Assembly (NCBI GenBank): GCA_900542305.1
Contig: UQMU01000009.1
Location: forward strand, 1-61,188
Direction of reading: 5' to 3'
Source: an uncultured Collinsella sp.
Lineage (GTDB): Bacteria; Actinomycetota; Coriobacteriia; Coriobacteriales; Coriobacteriaceae
Length of the DNA: 61,188 nucleotides
Below are positions 1 through 8,393 of this stretch, piece by piece. Made by a program: the position numbers and the translations under genes. The notes under the pieces are model-generated. The model was not told the origin of the DNA and did not search any database. It saw nothing but the letters and a program-made list of their open reading frames with translations. How positions within the stretch are numbered: the stretch's first letter is position 1; each line of letters starts with the position of its first letter.

Positions 1-1940
1 GCTTGCGCGTGCGCGGCGCCCAAGTCGACCTCGAGCGACAGGCCCGCCTGGCGCAGGCGCTCCAGCACGGCAAGGTTCTCGGGCACGGCCAGGAACTGCT
101 TGACGCTCGCCGCAATCTTGGGACCGATGCCCTCGCACTCGGCAATATCCTCTTCGCTCGCCAAGATAAGCTTGTCAATCGACAGGAATCGCTCGGCGAT
201 GACCTCGCCCACGCTCTTGCCCACGTGGCGGATGCCCAGGGCAAACAGCACGCGACCGAGCGGCTGGCTCTTGGACTTGTTGAGCTCGGCAATGATTTTC
301 TCGGCCGTCTTAAGGCCCACCGGAATGGGATCGCCCTTCTTGACGCCCTTTTTGCTGTTGGAGCTGGCATAGGTGCGCCCCGTGTCCAGTCCGGCGATGT
401 CGTCGACCGTGAGCTGGTAGAAGTCCGCGACATCATGGATCAGTCCGGCGGCGATCATCTTGTCGACGATCTCGTCGCCCAGGCCGTCGACGTCCATGCA
501 GCCGCGGCTCACCCAGTGGAGCAGGCGCTCCTTGAGCTGCGCGGGGCAGTCGATGGAGACGCAGCGGTAGGCAACCTCACCGTCCTCGTGGACCACGGGG
601 CTGCCGCACACGGGGCAGACCTCGGGCATGTGCCAGTCAACCGAATCGGCCGGGCGCTTGTCGAGCACCGGGCCCACAACCTCGGGAATCACGTCACCCG
701 CCTTGTGCACGATGATGGTGTCGCCCTCGCGCACGTTTTTGCGACGGATCTCGTCGATGTTGTGCAGCGTGGCGCGCGCGATGGTGGAGCCGGCAACCGT
801 CACCGGGTCGAACTCGGCGACCGGCGTGAGCACACCGGTGCGGCCCACCTGGATGCGAATCTCGCGCAGGATGGTCTGCTTTTCCTCGGGCGGGAACTTA
901 AAGGCAATGGCCCAGCGCGGCGCGCGGGCGGTAAAGCCCAGGTCGAGCTGCTGTTGGAAGCTATCGACCTTTACGACCACGCCGTCGATGTCGTAGTCCA
1001 GGTCACCGCGGTGCTCAAGCGCCTGGGCACAGAACTCGTGGACCTCGGCGGGCGTGGCGCAACGGGCAACGTTAGGGTTGACGCTAAAGCCAGCGTTGCG
1101 CAGCCAGTCGAGGAACTCGCGCTGGCTGTGGACGTGCAGCGGATCGGTATCGGCGATGGCATAGATAAAGGTGGCAAGATCGCGGCGTGCCGTGATCTTG
1201 GGGTCCTTTTGGCGCAGGCTGCCGGCGGCAGCGTTGCGCGGGTTGGCGAAGGGGTCGCGACCCTCGGCATCGGCCTCGTCGTTCAGACGAACAAAGCTGC
1301 CCTTAGGCATGTAGACCTCGCCGCGCACCTCAATGGTACGCTCGCGGTCGGCGCCCATGTGGGCGAGCGCCGGCTCGGACAGGTGCATGGGCACATCCTT
1401 GATGGTGCGCACGTTGAGCGACACATCCTCGCCCGTGGTGCCATCGCCACGTGTGGCCGCACGTACGAAGGTGCCATTTTGGTAGGTAAGGGCCACGCCC
1501 AGACCGTCGATCTTAAGCTCGCAGGTATAGGTGACGCTGCCGGCACCGAGCGCATCCTCGGCGCGCTGGAGCCACGCGTCGAGTTCGTCCAGATCCATGG
1601 CATCGTCCATGGAATACATGCGCGCCATATGCGTGACCGACGTAAACTGCTCGCTCACGTAGCCGCCCACACGCTGGGTATAGCTGTCGGGCGTCACCAG
1701 ATCGGGGTAGGTCGCCTCAATTTCCTGCAGCTCAACGAGCATTTTGTCAAAGGCAGCGTCCGTGATCTCGGGCGCATCGAGCATGTAGTAGCGATAGGCG
1801 TGGTAATCGAGCTCGTGGCGCAGCTCGGCCGCACGTGCTGCCGCCTGAGCACGGGCATCGGTCGGTGCGGTGGCTTCCGCGGTCGTGGACGTTTCGGTAT
1901 CGATGTCCACGCCGTCACCAAACAGGCTCGATTGCTCCAT
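1..1940 (-). CDS. ligA: NAD-dependent DNA ligase LigA, C-terminus beyond the window
   Basis: LigA seals nicks with NAD+ as cofactor in replication and repair. The reading frame is open from an ATG at 1940, preceded by AAGGAG, to the left edge (about 646 residues). It shows the adenylation motif CELKIDG with the AMP-accepting lysine, an OB-fold region, a four-cysteine zinc finger (CPVCG ... CVSIDCPAQ) and the helix-hairpin-helix region (LGIRHVGKS, GIGPKIA). Only the terminal BRCT domain should be missing, because it lies outside the window. The N-terminus carries a short Ala/Thr-rich extension before the usual LRHELDYHAYRYY. Identity is certain from motif order; the 3' end cannot be described. 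Confidence 0.96.
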   Translation of the reverse strand, partial: MEQSSLFGDGVDIDTETSTTAEATAPTDARAQAAARAAELRHELDYHAYRYYMLDAPEITDAAFDKMLVELQEIEATYPDLVTPDSYTQRVGGYVSEQFTSVTHMARMYSMDDAMDLDELDAWLQRAEDALGAGSVTYTCELKIDGLGVALTYQNGTFVRAATRGDGTTGEDVSLNVRTIKDVPMHLSEPALAHMGADRERTIEVRGEVYMPKGSFVRLNDEADAEGRDPFANPRNAAAGSLRQKDPKITARRDLATFIYAIADTDPLHVHSQREFLDWLRNAGFSVNPNVARCATPAEVHEFCAQALEHRGDLDYDIDGVVVKVDSFQQQLDLGFTARAPRWAIAFKFPPEEKQTILREIRIQVGRTGVLTPVAEFDPVTVAGSTIARATLHNIDEIRRKNVREGDTIIVHKAGDVIPEVVGPVLDKRPADSVDWHMPEVCPVCGSPVVHEDGEVAYRCVSIDCPAQLKERLLHWVSRGCMDVDGLGDEIVDKMIAAGLIHDVADFYQLTVDDIAGLDTGRTYASSNSKKGVKKGDPIPVGLKTAEKIIAELNKSKSQPLGRVLFALGIRHVGKSVGEVIAERFLSIDKLILASEEDIAECEGIGPKIAASVKQFLAVPENLAVLERLRQAGLSLEVDLGAAHAQ

Positions 1941-2048
1941 AGCGGCACTCCTTCGCTCGATTTCAAACGGATACTAGAGTACCACCGGTCGCAATGAGGC
2001 CGAATAGCGGTCTCAAACCGCACCGAATCGGCAGCCGCCAGACTGGGG

Positions 2049-2251
2049 TGGACAGTTAGTTCAGATACGTATAAATCCTAGAGCTAAATCAGGCACGAAC
2101 ACCCCTGTTTCGACGAATTCGGGCTCCTCGAGACCATGTAAACGTCCCACTCTCCCTTCCAAACACCCATTCGAGCCCCATCCCAATCAAAAATTGCTCA
2201 AAACGCATTCCAAGCTGTCCCAGATTTATACGTATCTGAACTAACTGTCCA
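2049..2251. repeat. Non-coding element with 29-bp perfect terminal inverted repeats
   Basis: Bases 2049-2077 and 2223-2251 are exact reverse complements over 29 bp (outer end TGGACAGTTAGTTCAG). They enclose about 145 bp with no credible reading frame. The size and termini resemble a MITE, but no target-site duplication is evident next to the arms. It fills most of the 447-bp gap between ligA and htrA, so any ligA promoter must lie on its left side. Confidence 0.75.
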
Positions 2252-2317
2252 GACCATTACGAACCAGGCCTCTTGTCAGCCCCAAGTGATCCGTTTTCCT
2301 CCGTCCCCAACGGATCA

Positions 2318-2361
2318 ATAAGAAAAGAGGGGCTGTCCCGCGTTGATGGGACAGCCCCTCT
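2318..2361 (-). terminator. Rho-independent terminator of htrA
   Basis: A 14-bp perfect stem (2326-2339 with 2348-2361, arm AGAGGGGCTGTCCC) with an 8-nt loop is followed on the minus strand by TTTCTTATTG. It lies 27 bp past the htrA stop codon. Confidence 0.88.
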
Positions 2362-2387
2362 GGCATCGGTATGTGCGATACAGCTCG

Positions 2388-3848
2388 TTAGAAACCCTGG
2401 CCGTAGCCCTGGCCCTGGCCCTGCTGGCCTAGCAGCTCCTCCAGGTACTGGCGCAGCTGCTCGTCGGTAATACCGCCGTTGCCGGTGTCGGTCGAACTGT
2501 CGTCCTGCTGCTGGTTCTGCAGCTCCTCATCGGAGCCCAGCTCAACCGTGACCTTCTTCTCTTCCTTGCCGCGCATGAGCGTGATCTCGACCTTCTCGCC
2601 CACCTCGTGGCTGCGCAGCGCAATGATCAGGCCATCGGCGCTCGTAATCTCATCGTCGCCCAGCTTGGTAATGACATCGCCCTCTTGGATGCCAGCCTTG
2701 GCGGCAGGACCATCCTCAACGACGCTCGCCACATACGCGCCGCTATCGGTGCTCAGCTTGTTGGTGCGGGCGTTGAGCGCGTTGACGCTCGAAAGCGTGG
2801 CGCCCATGTACGGATGCACCGGCGTCTTGCCGTCGATGATCTGGTCGGCAATGTTCTTGGCATAGTTGACCGGAATGGCAAAACCCACGCCCGAGCTGGA
2901 GCCCGAATAGCTCTCGATGAGCGAGTTGATACCCACGAGCTCGCCATTGTCGTTGACGAGCGCGCCGCCGGAGTTGCCTGGGTTGATGGCGGCATCGGTC
3001 TGAATCATGTTGGCGTAGATGGTGTTACCGCTGGTAGAGCTCATGGCCGTGGAGCGATACAGCGCCGACACAATGCCCGTAGAGACAGACTGTTCGTTAC
3101 CGAACGGCGAACCGATTGCCATGACCCACTCGCCCACGTTAAGCTTGGAGGAATCACCCATCTCGATCGGCGTGAGCTTGGAAGCGTCGGCGTCCTTGAG
3201 CTTGATGACGGCTAGGTCGCTCGAAGCATCGTTGCCCACGAACTCGGCCTCGTAGGTGGTGCCGTCGTCCATGGTCACCACGTACTGGTCGTAACCATCG
3301 ACCACGTGGTTGTTGGTGAGGATGTGGCCCTCGGTATCGAGCACCACGCCCGAACCGACGCTGCCCGAGCTGTCCGACTCGTCGGCAGACTGCGAAAGCG
3401 AGCCATTCTGGCTACCGCTCGAAGTGGCGGTGATGGAAACGACGGAGGGCAACGCCTTGGCAGAAACGGCCTCGGCCAGCGTGGTGTCCTCGGAGTCGAT
3501 GGTGATCTTTTGCGTCGATGAACCCGAGGCACCCGCCGTCACGGCGTTCCTGCCACCGCCGATATCGAGCGTGCCGCTCATAATGAGCGCGATGACCAGC
3601 AGGGCGCCGCACGCACAACCAGCGAGCGCCGTAATAAAGATCGGCAGCTTTTTGGTCTTGGTCTTGACCACCGTGTGCTTGTTCACGACCTGCTGGCCAC
3701 CCAGCGGCTTGCCGGTCTGCGTGTCGTAGGCCTGCACGTAGGGAATGTTACTGCCGGCAGGCGTCGACTCCACCTGCACACGCGGCTGCTGCTGGGTCTC
3801 GCCGGCGTTGCCCGCATCCTGGGGACGCTGGGAATCGTACTCGCTCAT
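2388..3848 (-). CDS. HtrA/DegP-like membrane-anchored serine protease with PDZ domain
   Basis: This envelope quality-control protease has 486 residues. The ATG at 3848 is chosen because GAAAGGA precedes it; an upstream in-frame start lacks an RBS. The order is: a hydrophilic cytosolic N-terminus, one membrane segment (about residues 68-90), an extracytoplasmic trypsin-like domain with the triad His181 (TNNHVV), Asp211 (SSDLAVI) and Ser293 (NPGNSGGAL), one PDZ domain (about 375-455), and a Gln/Gly-rich tail. Architecture matches actinobacterial HtrA/PepD types. It is a single gene with its own terminator. A hairpin at 3878-3901 sits in its 5' leader and may affect expression. Confidence 0.93.
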   Translation of the reverse strand: MSEYDSQRPQDAGNAGETQQQPRVQVESTPAGSNIPYVQAYDTQTGKPLGGQQVVNKHTVVKTKTKKLPIFITALAGCACGALLVIALIMSGTLDIGGGRNAVTAGASGSSTQKITIDSEDTTLAEAVSAKALPSVVSITATSSGSQNGSLSQSADESDSSGSVGSGVVLDTEGHILTNNHVVDGYDQYVVTMDDGTTYEAEFVGNDASSDLAVIKLKDADASKLTPIEMGDSSKLNVGEWVMAIGSPFGNEQSVSTGIVSALYRSTAMSSTSGNTIYANMIQTDAAINPGNSGGALVNDNGELVGINSLIESYSGSSSGVGFAIPVNYAKNIADQIIDGKTPVHPYMGATLSSVNALNARTNKLSTDSGAYVASVVEDGPAAKAGIQEGDVITKLGDDEITSADGLIIALRSHEVGEKVEITLMRGKEEKKVTVELGSDEELQNQQQDDSSTDTGNGGITDEQLRQYLEELLGQQGQGQGYGQGF

Positions 3849-3877
3849 GGCTGCGATCCTTTCGTCAAATAACCAAA

Positions 3878-3901
3878 GGCCCGCCAAACATGTGGCGGGC
3901 C
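3878..3901 (-). promoter_or_regulatory. Hairpin in the htrA 5' leader
   Basis: A 9-bp perfect stem (3878-3886 with 3893-3901, GGCCCGCCA) with a 6-nt loop lies about 30 bp upstream of the htrA start. On the minus strand TTTGGTTATTT follows it, so it could act as an attenuator or be a leftover terminator. Function is not established. Confidence 0.4.
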
Positions 3902-4015
3902 ATCATTGTTCACGTTGAGTTGTACCCCAATATGCGGGCGCAAGTGTATGAGAACGCAATCTTTTAGGAAGGCTTAAGTTCTGCCGCAGACCCGAAAGGA
4001 ATCCGTACCTGCGTC

Positions 4016-4052
4016 AAAACCACCACAAAAGTGCCTGTCCCCTTTGTGGTGG
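4016..4052 (-). terminator. Terminator of the glnA-regulator unit
   Basis: The stem CCACCACAAA / TTTGTGGTGG (4020-4029 with 4043-4052) is followed on the minus strand by TTTTGACG, just after the response-regulator stop at 4057. Confidence 0.75.
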
Positions 4053-4056
4053 AAAG

Positions 4057-4719
4057 CTAGTCCTTAAACAGATAGCCCACGCCGCGGACGGTGGTGATGT
4101 GCGCCGCGATCTGCGGACCCACCTTGGAGCGGATGCGTCGAATGTGCACGTCGACGGTGCGCGTGCCGCCGCAGTACTCAAAGCCCCACACGCGGTGCAG
4201 CAGCACCTCGCGGCTGTAGGCGCGGTTGGGGTGCGTCGCCAAAAAGCTCAGCAGCGAGTACTCCATCAGCGTCAGGTCGATGGGCTCATCATCGAGCGTC
4301 ACCTGGTAGGTGGCCAGGTTAATCTCGAGGTTATCGATGTTGAGTACATCGTCGGCGGTGACGGTCTCCTCCTCGCCCATCAGGCGCTGCGCACGAGCCT
4401 TGAGCTCGTTGGGCGTCGCCGTGGGGCACACAAAGTCGGCATGCGCGTGATTCGGCAGGCGCAGGGTACCGAGCGCCTCGTCGTCGACGATCACCAACAT
4501 AGGGACGCCGCCACGATCGTCAAGCCACTTGGCAATCTGATCGATGCGGTCGCTGCGGATGCCGTCGGAGTCGAGGATCAGCAGGTCAAAGTCGTGCGCC
4601 GCAGTCGGCGAATCGGGGGTTGCCAGGCTCACCTCGACACCCAGGGTGGTCGTCAAGCTGCGGGCAAACTCGTGGAAGCGCGTCGTGCGCGCCATGAACA
4701 GGGCACTCTTTTCGGACAT
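4057..4719 (-). CDS. Orphan OmpR-family response regulator, GlnR-like
   Basis: This 220-residue protein has an N-terminal receiver-like domain and a C-terminal winged helix (SREVLLHRVWGFEYCGGTRTVDVHIRRIRSK spans the recognition region). The receiver lacks the usual acidic pair after strand 1, although a lone aspartate pair remains in LILDSDG, so it may not be phosphorylated normally. There is no partner kinase. In actinobacteria GlnR, an orphan atypical OmpR-type regulator, controls glnA and nitrogen uptake. The position 50 bp downstream of glnA on the same strand supports that reading. The start at 4719 is set by TTTGGAGG. GlnR identity is inference; the family call is firm. Confidence 0.72.
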   Translation of the reverse strand: MSEKSALFMARTTRFHEFARSLTTTLGVEVSLATPDSPTAAHDFDLLILDSDGIRSDRIDQIAKWLDDRGGVPMLVIVDDEALGTLRLPNHAHADFVCPTATPNELKARAQRLMGEEETVTADDVLNIDNLEINLATYQVTLDDEPIDLTLMEYSLLSFLATHPNRAYSREVLLHRVWGFEYCGGTRTVDVHIRRIRSKVGPQIAAHITTVRGVGYLFKD

Positions 4720-4769
4720 ATCGGCCTCCAAAGAAATGAGCTCAATCGTACTGGAACAAGCCAGCGCGA

Positions 4770-6107
4770 TTAGGAGTTCGCCAGGTAGTGCTTGATCTCC
4801 CACTCGGTGATCGTAGACTCAAACTTATGCCACTCGTCGCGCTTCTTTTTGAGGAAGAAGCTGTGGATGTGCTCGCCGAGGGCATCCTTCATAAACTGCG
4901 AGTCCTCAAACACGTCGAGCGCCTCTTTGAGCGAGCGCGGCAGCGGCGCGTAGCCGGCCTCGACCATCTGGCGGTCGGTGAGCTTGAGCGTCTCGGCCGT
5001 GGCCTCGGGCGGGAGCTCCAGCTTGCGCTCGATGCCGTCCAGACCAGCCGCCAGCGTGACGGCGTTGACCAGGTACGGGTTGGCCATGGGGTCGGGGCTG
5101 CGAAGCTCGATGCGCGTGGACAGCTGCTTGCCGGGCTTGTAGACCGGAATGCGGACCATACTCGCGCGGTTGCGCAGGCCCCACGTGGCGTACTGCGGCA
5201 CGGAGTCTCCGCCCGTGGTGATGCGCTTGTACGAGTTGACCGTGGGGTTAGTGATGGCGCTGATCTCGCGCGCGTGCGCCAAGATGCCGGCCATGTAGTG
5301 CTTGGCGATATCGGAGAGGTGGTACTTCTCGTCGTCCTCGCCCCAAAAGACGTTGTTGCCGTCGTGGTCGAATAGCGACTGGCACAGGAACATAGCGCTG
5401 CCGTCCTCGCCCGCCAACGGCTTGGGCATAAAGGAGGCGTGGCACCCGCTCTCGTAAGCCTGCTGCTTAATGATGAGCTTGGCCGTGGTGATGGCGTCGG
5501 ACATGCTCAGGGCCTCGGCATGGCGCAGGCTCATACCGTGCTGCGAGCGACCGGCAGCGTGGAAGGTGTACTCCACGGGCACGGACATCTTCTCGAGCGT
5601 GAGGACCGTGTTGCGACGCAGGTCGCGAGCGGCATCGCTCACCGAAAGATCGAAGTAGCCCACGTTGTCGAGCGGCTCGGGGGTGTGCTCGTCGGGGAAG
5701 TAGTAATACTCCAGCTCGGCACCCACGTTGAGCAGATAGCCAGCCTTCTCGGCCTTGTAGAACATGCGGCGCAGGGCATCGCGCGGGTCGCCGGCAAACG
5801 GCTTGCGATCGGGAGTGCACACATCGCAGAACACGCGGGCGACGCCGTTGTGGCTCGGGCGCCACGGCAAAATCTGGAAGGTCGAGGCATCGGGAAACGC
5901 CAGCATGTCGGCTTCCTCGGGCGTGGCAAAGCCCTCGATGGCGGAGCCGTCAAAGCCAATACCCTCCTCAAAAGCGACCTCGAGGTCCTCGGGGCTAATG
6001 GCAAAGTTCTTGAGGCGGCCGAGAATGTCGACAAACCACAGACGCACAAAGCGGATGTCACGCTGCTCTACAGAGCGGAGTACGTAATCGATGTTCTGCT
6101 GGTTCAT
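4770..6107 (-). CDS. glnA: Type I glutamine synthetase
   Basis: GlnA makes glutamine from glutamate, ammonia and ATP in the cytosol. It has 445 residues and starts at an ATG after GAAAGGGGAG. Signature stretches include GIGFDGSAIEGF in the N-terminal beta-grasp domain, VGAELEYYYF for metal binding, and the catalytic region with PKPLAGEDGSAMF and NSYKR. The short length and the absence of an adenylylated NLY motif near the C-terminus suggest the GSI-alpha class, not controlled by GlnE. It is co-oriented with the GlnR-like gene directly downstream. Confidence 0.97.
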   Translation of the reverse strand: MNQQNIDYVLRSVEQRDIRFVRLWFVDILGRLKNFAISPEDLEVAFEEGIGFDGSAIEGFATPEEADMLAFPDASTFQILPWRPSHNGVARVFCDVCTPDRKPFAGDPRDALRRMFYKAEKAGYLLNVGAELEYYYFPDEHTPEPLDNVGYFDLSVSDAARDLRRNTVLTLEKMSVPVEYTFHAAGRSQHGMSLRHAEALSMSDAITTAKLIIKQQAYESGCHASFMPKPLAGEDGSAMFLCQSLFDHDGNNVFWGEDDEKYHLSDIAKHYMAGILAHAREISAITNPTVNSYKRITTGGDSVPQYATWGLRNRASMVRIPVYKPGKQLSTRIELRSPDPMANPYLVNAVTLAAGLDGIERKLELPPEATAETLKLTDRQMVEAGYAPLPRSLKEALDVFEDSQFMKDALGEHIHSFFLKKKRDEWHKFESTITEWEIKHYLANS

Positions 6108-6240
6108 GTCGCTCCCCTTTCTTTCGGGCGGGTTTCGACTGGTCTATATCGCAGATACTATCGCAGAAAAATGTTTCCGCAGGGTTAAAGCGTATCAAGC
6201 GCTCAAAAAACGTGCGAGGGCGGGTGACGATGGCAAGTAA

Positions 6241-6612
6241 CTAACGCTCGGATTCGGAGACAATTTGCCTACAGGCTCGTTCCAGTGCGGGAAACTCCAT
6301 CGTCACTGCATCCCAAACAACCAAGCGGTCGACATTGCCGTAATCATGCGCAAGATAATTTCTCATGCCGATAATTCCACGCCACTCAATTTCGGGATGA
6401 AGACGCTGCGAGCGCTCCGACAGCTTGCCCGCTTCTTCCGTCACCCTAAGCGCACACATCAAAAGGGAGTCCGCCAACGCCCTCGTCCGCACATCATTCG
6501 CATGCAGAAACTGGTCCTCGGTGATATCAAAAGCCTTGATGCGCTCGTTCGTTTCGAAGATAGCCTCCAAGACCTCTTGCGCGCGAAGGCTGTCTGACTT
6601 ACGCGCGATCAT
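6241..6612 (-). CDS. hepT: HepT-like HEPN toxin (DUF86)
   Basis: This small all-alpha protein has 123 residues. It carries the HEPN RNase motif R-x4-H-x-Y at Arg84/His89/Tyr91 (RNYLAHDY) near the C-terminus, as in HepT toxins, which cut RNA and are silenced by AMPylation on the tyrosine. The ATG at 6612 has AAGGAG ten bases upstream and overlaps the antitoxin stop by 14 bp, so translation is probably coupled. An upstream TTG at 6618 is possible but less well placed. Its partner is the nucleotidyltransferase fusion just upstream. Confidence 0.88.
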   Translation of the reverse strand: MIARKSDSLRAQEVLEAIFETNERIKAFDITEDQFLHANDVRTRALADSLLMCALRVTEEAGKLSERSQRLHPEIEWRGIIGMRNYLAHDYGNVDRLVVWDAVTMEFPALERACRQIVSESER

Positions 6613-7093
6613 AAACAATCACTCCTTCGCGCTCGATTGCCGCGGCAAGATCGCTATCAAGATGATCACTCGAGACGAGGTCAACCTGCCTTCCAGTTTC
6701 TTTGCGCACCGCCTCACCAAACGCCGACAACGCGAAAAGACCAAAGCCATGCTCGCGATCGACCTCGAGACGCAAATCGATATCGCTATCGACACGCGCC
6801 TCACCACGGGCATACGAGCCAAAAAGGACCACGGTTTTGATGGCGGGAATCGGGCTGGCCGCCTCGCGGACGGCGGACTCAATCTGAGCAATATCCAAAA
6901 TGTCTGCAACGACGTTTTCGCTCGCTTGGTTTTTACCAAGTGAAGGAACAAACGGCAGCGAACGCTCGCGCAGCATCTGCCTCATAAACATATTGACCGC
7001 AACAGACGAAGTCATGCCGAGTTCTTCGCATAGCTCGGCAAATGAATCTTTAATTGACGAGTCCACTCGCACACTCAGTACAGACGCAGCCAT
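6599..7093 (-). CDS. RelB/DinJ-MntA fusion: ribbon-helix-helix plus minimal nucleotidyltransferase antitoxin
   Basis: The protein has 164 residues in two parts. Residues 1-50 read like a RelB/DinJ antitoxin N-terminal domain: a beta strand SVRVDSSIK, two helices, and the family-typical RERSLPF. Residues about 63-164 form a minimal nucleotidyltransferase with Gly92-Ser93 and Asp104-x-Asp106 (GSYARGEARVDSDIDL), the MntA signature. MntA normally lacks a DNA-binding domain. It adds AMP to the HepT tyrosine and thereby neutralises it. The ATG has a strong AGGAGG RBS. The fusion would unite DNA binding (autoregulation) and toxin modification in one chain. Confidence 0.87.
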   Translation of the reverse strand: MAASVLSVRVDSSIKDSFAELCEELGMTSSVAVNMFMRQMLRERSLPFVPSLGKNQASENVVADILDIAQIESAVREAASPIPAIKTVVLFGSYARGEARVDSDIDLRLEVDREHGFGLFALSAFGEAVRKETGRQVDLVSSDHLDSDLAAAIEREGVIVYDRA

Positions 7094-7135
7094 GGATACC
7101 TCCTGTATGACATTGTCTATATATTATCACACAGG
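7094..7135 (-). promoter_or_regulatory. Promoter and candidate operator of the HepT module
   Basis: On the minus strand this AT-rich stretch reads GTGATAATATATAGACAATG ahead of AGGAGG. A GATAAT -10-like box is followed by the 9-bp near-palindrome GACAATGTC. Its position just before the start codon suits autoregulation by the ribbon-helix-helix domain. No -35 box was assigned. Confidence 0.45.
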
Positions 7136-8158
7136 CTAGCGTGAGGTTGAGGCGCGGTGTTCGATATGGCCGGGGATCTCGATGCGCTTGGGAGCGAGCT
7201 TTGCGGCATCGCCCACCGTAGTGGTAACAACGTCGACGCGCTCGGACAGGCGCTCGACCACGCGCTCGGCAATTGCCTGGGTGTCCTGCGCGGCTGTAGT
7301 CACGCCGCCAAAGAGCACGTGGTTCCAGGGATAGTCGTCAAACGTTGCAATCTTGAGACCCGCCGGCAGCGAGGGGCCAAGCTGGGCCAGCGCCTCGGTC
7401 AAGCGCAAAAAGACCAAACCGTTGACGGCGATAAGGCCGAGCTTTTTACCTGCGTAATCGCGGATGGTCTCGTCCAGGCGACTGACACCCGTGGCGCCAC
7501 CATCGGCCAGGGTGACGACCTCACCCGCAAGGCCGCGTCGCGAAAGCTCGTCGACAAAGGCCTCGGCACGCTCGCGACGCACAGGGCTGTCGTCGCTTGC
7601 CTCGGTGAGCAGGCACAGGCGCTCGCTGCCCGCGACAGCCAAGGCGTCTACCAGGCCGGCAACCAGTTCGCGGTTGTTGGAGGTCACCAGATCGATGCCA
7701 CCGTCGGCAACGTCGCGGTCGAGCAGTACAACGGGCAGGCGCCCCGCGGCCGCGGCGATCGCCTCGTCGTTGCCTCCGCAGGTGTTGACGACCAGGCCGT
7801 CCACGCCAGCATCGATAAGTCTGGTGAGCGACTCGGCCTCCTTTGCGGGGTCGTTGCCGCTAATGGCAGTCATGAGCGAGCAGCCGCGCGCGGCGGCGCT
7901 GGCGGAAAGTCCTTCGAGCATGGCGCTCGAGAATGGGTTGGCGATGTCGGCCAGGATCACGCCGATGAGGTTGGTGCGCGAGGAGCGCAGATTGCGCGCG
8001 GCGGCACGCGGGCGATAGCCGGTGCGCTCGATAACCGCCGCGATGCGAGCACGGGTTTCCTCGGTCATCTGCCCGGGGCGGTTGTTGAGATAGCGCGAGA
8101 CCGTGGCCGGGCTCACGCCCGCCTCGGCGGCAATGTCCTTGATTCTCATCTGCGCCAT
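7136..8158 (-). CDS. LacI-family transcriptional regulator, probably of kdgK/eda
   Basis: About 340 residues. The N-terminal LacI helix-turn-helix (MRIKDIAAEAGVSPATVSRYLNN) and hinge (RSSRTNLIGVILADIANPFSS) are followed by a periplasmic-binding-protein-like sensor domain. The ATG at 8158 is preferred because a GGGG stretch precedes it; longer in-frame starts lack an RBS. The gene diverges from kdgK, and a tandem LacI-type operator lies between them, so it is probably a local sugar-acid repressor. The ligand is not evident. Confidence 0.88.
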   Translation of the reverse strand: MAQMRIKDIAAEAGVSPATVSRYLNNRPGQMTEETRARIAAVIERTGYRPRAAARNLRSSRTNLIGVILADIANPFSSAMLEGLSASAAARGCSLMTAISGNDPAKEAESLTRLIDAGVDGLVVNTCGGNDEAIAAAAGRLPVVLLDRDVADGGIDLVTSNNRELVAGLVDALAVAGSERLCLLTEASDDSPVRRERAEAFVDELSRRGLAGEVVTLADGGATGVSRLDETIRDYAGKKLGLIAVNGLVFLRLTEALAQLGPSLPAGLKIATFDDYPWNHVLFGGVTTAAQDTQAIAERVVERLSERVDVVTTTVGDAAKLAPKRIEIPGHIEHRASTSR

Positions 8159-8223
8159 AGCGCACCCCGTTTCCCAATTGTCGGCAGTCTGGGCCATTTT
8201 AGGCATTTTTTTAAAAATCTCGC

Positions 8224-8289
8224 TTGCAAAACGTTGTAGATGAGTATACTACAACTCGAAACGAAACCGATTTCGTAAACCGATTTCGG
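8224..8289. promoter_or_regulatory. kdgK promoter with tandem LacI-type operators
   Basis: For kdgK, TTGCAA (8224-8229) and TATACT (8245-8250) form a candidate promoter with a 15-bp spacer. The arms GTTGTAG/CTACAAC (8233-8255) surround the -10 and could be a GntR/FCD-type site. Immediately downstream, CGAAACCGATTTCG (8262-8275) and TAAACCGATTTCGG (8276-8289) are two head-to-tail near-palindromes with the central CG typical of LacI operators. Binding there would block kdgK and also affect the divergent regulator gene. Confidence 0.6.
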
Positions 8290-8292
8290 CAA

Positions 8293-8350
8293 GCGTTGGC
8301 ATGGAGGTGCAAAGATGTACCCTACCGTCTTGGCACCTCCGTGCCAACGC
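8293..8350 (+). promoter_or_regulatory. 18-bp hairpin in the kdgK leader
   Basis: 8293-8310 pairs with 8333-8350 over 18 positions, with a single G-U wobble, around a 22-nt loop. It lies 44 bp before the kdgK start. No T-run follows, so it is not a simple terminator. It may stabilise the mRNA or serve as a binding site. Confidence 0.55.
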
Positions 8351-8393
8351 CATATCAAAGGTGTACGCACGAGTAAGAAGGAGCTGCGCGACC

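Noticed and set aside
3..1997. A 664-codon open frame on the plus strand across ligA, and similar long frames opposite feoB, ebgA, ppc, aspS and others
   Set aside because: These mirror GC-rich codon usage of verified genes on the other strand, have no family resemblance, and lack RBSs.
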